A stretch of 64,000 nucleotides of DNA from contig NC_080046.1 of NCBI RefSeq assembly GCF_012489685.1, positions 37,969,176 to 38,033,175 on the forward strand. Direction: 5' to 3'. The first letter of the stretch is position 1, and each line of letters begins with the position of its first letter. Positions 33,329-42,873 of the stretch are shown here, piece after piece. A program made the translations under genes and the position numbers. The notes under the pieces are model-generated. The model saw only the letters and a list, made by a program, of their open reading frames with translations. It had not been told where the DNA came from and searched no databases. The stretch comes from Lotus japonicus (taxonomy: Eukaryota > Streptophyta > Magnoliopsida > Fabales > Fabaceae).

Positions 33329-34475
33329 GGGCCCGTTTGGCACGTCGTATTAGACATGATAGTATAAGCTTATACAATACATTATGAGTTTATCCATTGT
33401 TTGGTGATTACATTGTATTGTATAAGTTTATCCATCAAAGTCTCCTTATACGTTAAAATGACGTATAATTTAATCCATCATGTGAGTGAAGGATAAGGCA
33501 TGATAAGGTTGTGACGTATAAGTCACCATCACCAACACCCTCCATTGCTGCCAACTTACACCACCATTGGCACCACCACCGCCACCGGTGTTGCCGCCAC
33601 CATCCGATCACCACCGCCCTACCGTCACCAATGGTGTTGCCGCCACCACCACCACCGCCACCACCGACACCACAACCACCACCCTATCGCCACCGCCACC
33701 ATAATCGCCGCCACCACTGACACCACAACCACCACCCTATCGTCACCACCACCACCATTGCCTCCACCCTCCACCGTCGCCACCATAATCGCCGCCACCA
33801 CTCTATTGCCACCACCGCCACCACTGACACCACAACCACCACCCTATCGCCACCACCACCACCATTGCCTTCACCCTCCACCGTTGCCGCCACCATACTG
33901 CAGCCGCCACCGTCTTACCACCACCCTATCGTCGCCAACACCACAACCACGATCGCTGCCACCACCACCCTACCACCACCGACACCACAACGACCACCAT
34001 ATCGCCACCACAACCACCACCCTATCACTACCACCACCACCATTACCTCCACCATCCACCGTAGCCGCCACCCTACCGCAGCCGCCACCGCCTTACCACC
34101 ACCACCCTATCATCGCCACCACCACAACCACCATCGTTGCCACCACCACCACCAACCTATCTCCACTGTCACCACCACCGCCACCAACACCAACCTACCA
34201 CCATTGCCACCACCACCACCAACCTACCACTACTTCCATCACCACCGCCACCACCGTTATAATCACCTCCATATTTGATTTTTATTATATATGATTATTC
34301 AATACTTCACTAAACATAAAATTGCATTAATTTAAACGATATGGTAAATTATACTGAGTATGGCCAAACGCTGGATAGTATAAGAAAGTTATCAGGGCTT
34401 ATACTATCAGGCCTAATACTATCAGGTCTTATACTATCAGGCCTTATACTATACGTCACACCGAACAGACCCTTA
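33326..34475 (-). mobile_element. PIF/Harbinger-type MITE with CCACCG-triplet core (H1)
   Basis: Element 33329-34472 has ends GGGCCCGTTTGGCACG and CGAACAGACCC (inverted GGGTCTGTTCG), and TTA on both sides, the 3-bp duplication of PIF/Harbinger. Subterminal repeats of TATACTATCAGGCCT lie at the right. The core 33520-34262 is almost pure C and A with scattered T, in CCACCACCG/CCACCACCA units. Long Pro/Thr/His frames there are composition artefacts. The orientation is opposite to the G-rich relatives at 37622 and 47216. Confidence 0.8.
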
Positions 34476-35862
34476 ACATCAAAGATTAGAGCTACTAAAT
34501 AAAGGGCCCACAATAGTATTAGTGATTTCAGGGTTTATATTACTATGTCTCATCAATAATCATCCAAAACAATCCCCCAAAAAGAAAAAGGACTCAAACT
34601 ACTCCTTTCCTGGAATCCTCACTAACAAGAGTAGATCACATCCTACTTTTGGAGGTTCCGATTTCCCTAGTAATTGAAATGATCCATTCCCCAATAGTAC
34701 CAAACGAATTAGATTTCCAAGACAAGCAGTAGCCATAATAATAGAGACTGTATTAACGGCTATAGCAACCCATTCAGTAAATTAAAAAACCAAACAAGCC
34801 CAAAATACAAGTGCAAGGCATCCAACACATTCTTGAATCACTCTTAACCATAAACTCACAAAATCAAACTACAAGACTAAAACAACAACAAAAATAAGAA
34901 CAAGTTCACAAACCAGATTGTAAATCATAAGCAATTTAACAAAGACCAGACTTACTAAATGCAAACAATCTTAAACACTTTCCATTCCTCTTCTATTATC
35001 CCTTTGATATGAAGAGTAGACTTACTAAATGTCATTTAACAAAAGTAAAAGGTATGTCATTATTTAATTAAGGACCTCAAGCATCTCTAGATAACTGATC
35101 ATCCCTCATGAAAATTGAAACATAGAATGGTCTAGAAGTCTACTTACTTGTAGGAAAAATCGGTAAGCTTCATGATAGACAACCAACTTAACTAATTCCT
35201 AATAGTAATAATACTCAAACTCAATTAATTGAGCAACAGAACAGAACCTCAGTAAGAGAACATTTCTCTATTATGCTGCCATGTGCAAACCAAGTTCACC
35301 AAAAGACTTTATCTATCTCATAGCAAAAGGCATGCAGTAAAATAAGGAGGCAAACCAAAGTGTGTAATTCAAGAGATAAACCAATGAAACATAGACAAAC
35401 AACTCACCTCATTGATAATATAATACTCAAACTCAATTAATTGTGCAACAGAACATTTCTTTGTTATACTACCATGTGCAAACCAAGTTCATCAAATCCT
35501 CATAGATAACCAAGAACCAAGTTCATCAAGTTAATATGGACACATTAGGAGTTATAGACAAAATACTGTGCTGACCATTCCTTCCAAAATACAGCAGCAT
35601 TTTGAATAGTTAATCATGTTTCCGCTTTCACTAATCACAAATTTGAATCCATCAGCCATCCATCTAACCAATTCACCACCCCTAGATACATGAAAAAGAA
35701 AACTTGAGTAAGATACCGTAACACATTAATTAATCTTCACCCTTCTTTGTTGTTGTCGCGTAGCTCAAACAGGTTGTTAATGCGGTGTTGGAGGATACCT
35801 AGTTGCAAGTTGGTATCCACGGCCAGCAACTTAAAACCTTTGGACTCCTTCTCCTGAAACGT
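34476..35862. other. Gene-free stretch, 3' side of the putative gene
   Basis: AT-rich. A direct repeat of about 80 bp occurs at about 35210-35300 and 35425-35505 (ATACTCAAACTCAATTAATTG, then CCATGTGCAAACCAAGTTCA). Nothing else is recognised. Confidence 0.5.
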
Positions 35863-36761
35863 TCACAGCTTGTTCTTCAATTCAATCCATAGCTCCTTGT
35901 GCTGCGGCCAATCTTCCATTAGCTGGTACAAGTTTTTGACAATCTCACAGTTGGAAGATAGTCTTGAGTTTGACAACTCCAATGCCAAGTCACAAATTTT
36001 CTCAGTCATCTCATTATGCCTTGTCATCTTTGTAATTGACATATCAATCTGCAGCAGCCCAATGCTCCGGCCGCTCTCGCGAAACTCCGTCGTCATCTCA
36101 TTGATCTCTTCGTTGAGAGCCATTTTGGGCTCGAACAAAACCAATAACCGTTGCCGATCACTAGCAAACCTCTTATTCAAGCTCAACGCACTGGCCTTAA
36201 GGTGCTCAAGCTTGTGAACCAAGGAGTAGGTTGGGTTGGAGTTGGAGGACTCGCGCGGCGGCGCGTTTTGGTGGTGAGGTTTTTGGCAGTTGGGGGAAGG
36301 GTTGTAGGGGATGGTGGAGTAGTAGGCTGAGAAAGGGGGGAGGGGAGCTCGAAGGGTAACGTGGAGATGAATGGTTCGAGAAAGACATCACTCTCCGCGA
36401 GTTGTTTGAAAGCCTCCCTGATTTCTTTGACAAGGGAAGGGGAGGGGTGGTCACCGACGCCGGTGTCAGAGATGGGGATGAGGCGGCGGAGCAGAAATGT
36501 TTGGATTTTTGTCAGACTGGAGAGGAAGGGATGGTTTGTGTTGGAATCGTCGCTGTCACCGGAGTTGGAGGTGGAGTTGGAAAGGAGGCGGTGGTGGTGG
36601 AGCAGAGAAGGGGTTGTCAAAGAGTGGAATGTTCTCAGGCGGAGGAGGTCGCCGGCGCCGGAGCTGGAGGTGGAGAGGAGGCGTTGGTGGTGGAGCATAG
36701 AAACAGAACGAGAAGGGTTAGTTACAGTGTGGATTGTTCTGAGACGGACGAGGAATGCCAT
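35863..36761 (-). pseudogene. Putative host gene, unknown protein, frame interrupted
   Basis: Family not recognised. A frame from ATG 36761 gives 192 codons. Its start (MAFLVRLRTIHTV..MLHHQRLLSTSSS) is Arg/Ser-rich without acids, like a mitochondrial presequence. A helical part (SLVKEIREAFKQLAESDVF) and a Pro/Thr-rich stretch follow, ending at 36183. An overlapping frame carries on to 35863 with a charged helical segment of about 115 residues (KLEHLKASALSLNKRF, EEINEMTTEF, EMTEKICDLALEL, WPQHKELWIELKNKL). The complementary halves suggest one gene with a one- or two-base indel in the Pro-rich part, or a small intron. A mitochondrial location is inferred only. Confidence 0.45.
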
Positions 36762-37618
36762 GGCTGAAGAAGAAGAAGGTGGAAGAAGAAAAGACAGAGC
36801 AGGGAGAGAAGTGTTTGTTGTACTATTTTTGTTTCTGTTGTGAGTGTGACTGTGAGAGAGTGGTGAAGAAGAAAAGATGACAAAAATTGAAAATTTTAAT
36901 TATGAGAAGGAGGGCACACATTAATGAATTCCATGTGTTTACCTCTTGCACTTTCACATCTTTAAGTTAAGTAGGCTAATTTCAAAAAAAGAAGTTAAGT
37001 AGGCTTAAATAAGTTTTTCATCTCTGCAAAATCCGTAAATTTTGTTTTTCATTCTTGGCAAATATATTTTTTTATGAGTAAAATGACTAAACTATCATTT
37101 CTATTTTTTTAATTAATAAAATTTTTGGGTGATTTGTCTTCAATCATCATCACGGGTCAGAACATATCTCGAGGACCATAAGTCACTTACAGAAGTACAT
37201 ACAAATTTCTCACCAACATAAATCTCTTATCCACAACGGATATCAAACATATAACATTCTAAAAATAATTTTTTTGTCCTTACTAAGTGAGGCAACATGT
37301 GTTAGTAACTATGTTCTCTAATGGTAATTATTTTCTTTCCTCCCCTCCCATATGATTGTCTCTCTCCCTCCCCCATAAACTATGACCCAATTTATTTTAA
37401 AAATATTTTTTTCTAAAGCTGTTGACCGGTCGGTTTTGACCAGTTTTCCCAATTTTTTGCTGGTTGACCGGTCTAACTTCCAGTTCAATGACCTAATCAA
37501 ACCGGGCAACAATCTGATGGTCCGATTTTCTTAACATTGATCCTAGCCCTAGGTCACAATTTAGTATTTACCATTTACAAATTACAATAAAAGTTAGAGA
37601 AGATTTTTTTGGATAAAA
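36762..37618. other. Gene-free stretch upstream of the putative gene
   Basis: 36762-36860 is CT/GA-rich leader-like sequence. The rest is AT-rich with a short AAGTTAAGTAGGCT repeat at 36963 and 36993. No element ends were resolved. Confidence 0.5.
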
Positions 37619-38350
37619 TAAGGGTCCGTTTGGTACGTTGTATAGTATAAGGCCTGATTGTATTAGGCATGATATAATAATGCCTGATAAAATTTTAATA
37701 CTATACAGCGTTTGGACATACATTGTATAATTTGGTGGCAACACTGGTGGTGTGGTAGTGGTGGTATTGGAAGATGATGAAGGTGGTAGTGGTGGTGGAT
37801 GGTAGTGGCGGCGGCAGCAGTTGTGGTAGTTGTAACACCCCGTTTCTAATTAAAATAATATTGGTATTTTATTTTGATTAAGATTATATCGTATGGTGGT
37901 TTATTAGGCGGTATAATAATACTTTAATGAAATAAAATATTTTCTGTGATGTTGGGTGTGTTTTATGAAATGGAAGAGAGTTAGGGGGTGAAAGTTAGGA
38001 TTAAAAATGGAGACAAGGACTAGGAGAGATTTTAGGGTTTTTAGTTTAGCCCTTGAGGAATTAGGTTTAGATGGTTACTTAAGGATGGGGGCACCAGCTA
38101 AAAAAAACAGAAGAAAACCGTGTTCTGCTCTCTCTCTCTCTTTCAATTTCGTTTTCCTTTCCTTTTGTGCACAGTAAGTAACGATTTTTCTTCCTCTCTC
38201 AATTTCTTCATCATTACTCGCCTTTTCCTCCACAAAACCCACACCAAATCTCACCTTAAACTACACACGATTGGTAGATTGAAGGAAGAACCTTGATTCA
38301 AGTGGAAGGTGGCCGAGAATCAAGAAGAAAAAGGTCTAGGAAGCTTTGTA

Positions 38351-39582
38351 CCGGTTGTAAGATCAAGATTTGGTCATGTGGTACAACTCTATGTTTTGAT
38401 GATAACAAGTATTTATTTGTGGATGAACAATTATGATACTCTAACGTTTGTCTTGAGTGTTTTGACAAACAGGTTTTGATTCTGACACCAGAAGATATAT
38501 TCATCAGAAGATCTGAAGACCAGAAGATCTGAAGATCAGAAGTTCTGAAGATCAGAAGATCTGAAGACCAGAAGTTCTGAAGATCAGAAGTTCTGATGAT
38601 CAGAAGATCTGAAGACCAGAAGATCTGATGTCCAGAAGCTTTGAAGGACCAGAAACTCTGAAGGTCCAGAAGCTCTGAAGGACCAGAGGCTCTTAAGGTC
38701 TAGAGGCTCTGAAGGTCCAGAAGCAGAAGTTACGAAGGTTAGAGGATCCAAGTTTCCCTCTGACTCTGATCACCAAGCTTCACAAGTTCCAACACGAAGC
38801 ATTCCTCTGATCAGAAGTTAATGGTTAAAGGAAAATGTCTCTATCAAGAAGTACAAGAGCAGTGTACTACTCTGACAAGCCTACCTACCAAGGTTCAGCC
38901 ACAGCAGGTTCTGGAAGTTCCAGAAATGCCCTCCAACGGTCATATTCTCTCAATAGAAATATCCTTTGCACCTTGGACTATTTAAGGCTGAAGAAAAGAA
39001 GAAAGAAGACAGAGAGAAAAACTAAGAGCTGCAATACAAGAAAAGATTCAAGCCTCTACTTTCTTCATCTGTTCTTATTTAGTTTACACTCAGCTTATTC
39101 AGAAGCAAACCTTTGTAAACACCAATCTCAAACAGTTGTTTGATTTTCCTTAAGGGACCGGTAGGTCAGTATCCTTAAGAAGACTAGGATCTGTGTATCT
39201 TAGTGGTGATTTCTTTAGGAGATCAAGGTTGATCGGATCCTAGAGAAGACTAAGAGAGTGAATCTTAGTGTGAGCTAAGTCAATGTATTGTTAGTCACTT
39301 GTAGGTTTCAAGTGCAGTTGTAACAATTATCTGATTAGTGGATTGCCTTCATTCTAAGAAGGAAGAAATCACCTTAACGGGTGGACTGGATTAGCTTGAG
39401 GGATTTATCAAGTGAACCAGGATAAAATACTTGTGTGCTTCTCTCTTCTCTCAATCTTTATCTGCTGCACCATCTATCTCAGATAAACCGAAAAGATTTA
39501 CTTTATATCTTAAGGGGAAAGTTTTTATATTCAAAACTCTATTTAACCCCCCCTTCTAGTCGTTTTTCACACCTTCACCGGT
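38351..39582 (+). mobile_element. Solo SIRE-like LTR with CCGGT duplication
   Basis: 38356-39577, TGTAAGATC to ACCTTCA, 1222 bp, inserted in the LTR. CCGGT occurs once at the intact site in the sister LTR (TTTGTACCGGTGTCATAG, about 43381) and twice here, which proves the insertion. Homologous to 5117-6352. Contains the tandem tract at 38497-38725. Confidence 0.95.
38497..38725 (+). repeat. Minisatellite of GATCAGAAGTTCT-type units
   Basis: About a dozen imperfect 16-19-bp units (AGAAGATCTGAAGACC, AGAAGTTCTGAAGATC, AGAAGCTCTGAAGGTCC). The homologous LTR at 5340-5590 has fewer, more diverged units, so copy number changes. Confidence 0.85.
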
Positions 39583-39764
39583 GTCATAGAAGGTAAGCGT
39601 CTGAATTTACCTTGTGTAATTGTAGTGTAACAGAGGTTGAGTTTAACATAAACGAAACCCCAACCTATTTGAAAATTCAGAACTGAGATACTGTGTTGTG
39701 TGTTCACATGTGGTGAGAAAAATTGATTTTGAGTGAAATTGAGGTTCTGGGGGAAAATTGGGTT

Positions 39765-40140
39765 CTGTTTCTGCCCGCAGATACCCTAACGGCCTGTGCT
39801 GTAGAGAGCATAACTCTCTCTCTACAGAATTCCATATTAAGTGAAACAAATTTTGAATGAAAGCTAACTCATAGGGTTATATTGAGTAATATTTTCATAA
39901 TTTTGGGATTGCTGGTTCAATACCAGAATTGTCTGCAAGTTCACTCTGTTTCTTCCCGCAGACACCCTAACAGCCTGTGCTGTAGAGAGTATAACTCTCT
40001 CTACAGAATTCCAAATTGGGTGAAATCAATTTTATATGAAAGCTAACGTATAAGGCTATGTTTGGTAAAATTTTCATAATTTTTGGACTGCTAGTTTAGT
40101 ACCAGAATTATCTGCAAGGTTGCTATGTTTCTGCTTATTT
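39765..40140 (+). repeat. Tandem pair with hairpins in the 5' LTR
   Basis: Two units of about 181 bp. Each includes CTGTAGAGAG, a 5-7-base spacer, and CTCTCTACAG (39799-39826, 39980-40006). Equivalent units lie in the 3' LTR at 43608-43634 and 43787-43813. Confidence 0.85.
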
Positions 40141-41565
40141 CTGGGATTGATTATGGAACTGGTTCTGGTAATTGATGTTAGACATTTGGTGATTTTGTGT
40201 TGCTAGTTTGTCGGTGGATTAGTGAATTATTTGATAATTATATTGAAGGGTTATTTTGTGCAATTTTGGTGTGATTTCCGTTATGGAATTTGGTGAGAAA
40301 ATGTGTTATATATTTGGGGCTGGAGTGGTCTCAAATTGCATGTTTTAATTTATGAGTTTTTGCACGAAATACACTTCATTTAGTCAAGAGGCAACGTGTC
40401 GGTTTTCCTCGAATAACTGAGGCTTGTCCCAGAACTGGAGTGGTTCTGGAAGTCTGGAGTGGACTTCATTGGTGGTTAACTGTCTGGAGTGGACGGGTGA
40501 TACCACTAAGGTTAACAATTGGTACCACATGCATGCATTGGAGTCTCACACACTAAGTTTCACGTTTTCAGTGGTTTTATGTGTTTGGTGAATTGTTGGT
40601 GAATTGTTTTGCTGTTGTGGTGAAGTCGTGAAGTTGAATTATTATTCTTCTTAAAGCTTATAATTCTCCGAAACAATAATAAGAATTGTGAAACTGTCTT
40701 AAGAGCAAATATTATAATCACTCAGATTTTAAAGAAAAGGTGAAGAGTTTATAAAGCAGAATCTGAATTGTTTACTTGCTCTTTGTTATGCTATATTTTA
40801 TACAATGTAAGTTCTTACCCTTCTATTGGAATGATTTTTTATGCGACATCGTACAGGTACTGGAGGAAGAGATGTGGCTCATGAGGAGTAGCTTCAGAGA
40901 GTCTTAGTTTATGTTATTATTATTGTTATAATAAAATAAAGTGTCTTACTCTGTAATGTAACACTGGGAAGATATTTTACGTTACTTTTGTATTTCTGTT
41001 GAGAGGATTTTATAACCTCTCCTTATGGAAGTTGTTGAATTATTTTCTAAATTATGGCGATGTCGTACTGTTGATGGCCGAAGTGCTTATGAAATTCATT
41101 TATGAGTATAATGAATTTTATTGGAATGTCATGAATGATAAATCTATTTAAATAAGTGATTTTATGCATCTTAGGATTATCTGCCTGGTTTAGAAATTTT
41201 ATTGGCAGGTCTTGTTATTTTTTTTGCACAAGGTGTTTCCAGGAACTTCTCTGATCCATATTGTACCGTGCTCTGGTCTTGAGTTATTTTGGCTCAAGCA
41301 ATTACTTAATATTCGCTTTTAAAAAAAAAACTTGCTCGTCTTTTTATATAAATCTTTGGGATACATATTTTGTCTGTTGTGCTATGCATGAAAGGTAGAA
41401 ATAATTCTTTCTTTGAAAACCATATGAACTTATAAATTTTCAAACACAATCAGTGTTAATTTTAATGAGTTTTCGTGAAGAAGTGTAATACTCCCTAGAT
41501 ATGTTTTTTAAACTCTGATAAACATTTTTAAATAAAACAATGGGAAAAAGGGGGTGTTACATTAG

Positions 41566-41577
41566 TGGTATCAGAGC
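41566..41577 (+). promoter_or_regulatory. Primer-binding site, initiator methionine tRNA type
   Basis: TGGTATCAGAGC, four bases after the 5' LTR, identical to the site at 23570. Confidence 0.9.
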
Positions 41578-41676
41578 ATGTCAGTTAGTGGACTAGGTTT
41601 ATTAGCATGTTTAATTCCTTTTGTATTCGATATGTGTTTATGACACAATCGATACTGTTTTGGAATTCTCAGGACA

Positions 41677-42804
41677 ATGGTCGCAGGAAGGAATGATGAA
41701 GCTATCGCTGAAGCATTGGCAATGTTGGCTAGCGCCTTTGGGCAAGGCCAGCAAGCAAACCTTGGGAACCAGAATCAGGATGAATTTCGTGCTTTGGTAA
41801 AGTTTCAGAGGAACAATCCGCCAACCTTTGAAGGAGCATACGACCCTGACAAAGCACAGGCATGGCTGAAAGCGATTGAGAAGATCTTTCGAGTCATGAA
41901 TTGTACTGATGCGCAGAAGGTGCAGTTTGGCACCCATATGCTTCAGAAAGAAGCAGAAGATTGGTGGGACTACACTGTTCAGAGGTTTGAAGGTGATGGG
42001 ATGTAGATTACTTGGGATCTTTTCAAGGGTGCATTTCTGGAGAAGTACTATCCAGAAGATGTGCGTGGAAAGAAAGAAATTGAGTTTCTTGAACTGAAGT
42101 AGGGTAATGGAACCGTGGCGGAGTACGCTGCAAAGTTTGAGGAATTGATTAAGTTTTGTCCCCACTACAATACTGTTGAAGCTGAGAGATCTAAGTGTAA
42201 CAAGTTTACGAATGGTTTGAGACCTGAGATCAAGAAGGTTGTGGGCTATCAATAGATTTTCCGATTTTCTGAAATGGTTAACAAGAGTAGGATCTATGAT
42301 GAGGATAGCAGGGAGAGTACTGCTCATTACAAGTCTTTGAAAGAGAAGAAAGAAAAGGAGCAATTCAGAGGAACACCGTATGGGATACCTGCTGATATGG
42401 GTAAACAAAAAGCTGGTCATGACAAGAAGCCGAATGGGGGAGGAGCTCCTAATCCGGTTAGGTTCTACAAGTGTGGTGTTGAAGGACATCGTTCTCCTGA
42501 GTGTCCAAATTCTGAGGTGAAATGTTTCAGGTGTGGCAAGCTAGGTCACAGGTCTTATGATTGCAAAGATGGCCCGGAGGTGGCTTTTTACAACTGTGGT
42601 GAGCAAGGTCACATTAGTACCAAGTGCGACAAGCCGAAGAAGGATCAGGCGAGAGGAAAGGTGTTTGCTTTATCTGGTGCTGAGACTACTGCTGAGGATA
42701 GACTAATTCGAGGTACGTGCTTTATTAATGGTACATCTTTGATTGCCATCATTATTACGGGTGTGACGCATTCTTCATTTCTTGGAATCTTGAGAGTCAA
42801 ATGA
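41677..42804 (+). pseudogene. gag with three stops, ending in a protease stub
   Basis: One frame from ATG 41677. It starts with a short N-terminus (NDEAIAEALAML), then the retrotransposon gag core (FEGAYDPDKAQAWLKAIEK, then EAEDWWDYTV, then FKGAFLEKYYP). TAG codons occur at 42004, about 42100 and about 42253. Three zinc-knuckle positions follow. Only CFRCGKLGHRSYDC is complete; the other two have lost their first Cys (FYKCGVEGH, FYNCGEQGH). A protease stub (ITGVTHSSF) lacks the catalytic Asp. Gag packages the element RNA. With these stops the copy is inactive. A long minus-strand frame overlapping it is a shadow. Confidence 0.85.
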
Positions 42805-42873
42805 GGGAGTCCTACCCTGAGTTGTTCGTTTATGGAAATTTTCGAGGGCGAAAATTCTTACGTGGGGGAGAGT
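42786..42873 (+). pseudogene. Last codons of pol (chromodomain end) and polypurine tract
   Basis: In a second frame the text reads WNLESQMRESYPELF, the end of a chromovirus polyprotein, joined directly to the protease stub at about 42782. This marks a deletion of roughly the whole of reverse transcriptase, RNase H and integrase. GTGGGGGAGAGT at 42862-42873 is the polypurine tract. Confidence 0.8.

Larger units (their letters stand above)
37831..41561 (+). repeat. 5' LTR (interrupted)
   Basis: About 2.5 kb without the nested solo LTR and its duplicated CCGGT. It contains two copies of a 181-bp unit with a perfect hairpin (at 39799 and 39980). Confidence 0.9.

Noticed and set aside
33511..34294. 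Long Pro/His/Thr-rich frames in several phases
   Set aside because: They come from CCACCG triplet repeats. Several frames are open at once, and the region is a MITE core.
41638..42489. 283-codon minus-strand frame
   Set aside because: It lies antisense to a clear gag with recognised domains. Its residues show no domain, so it is a shadow.
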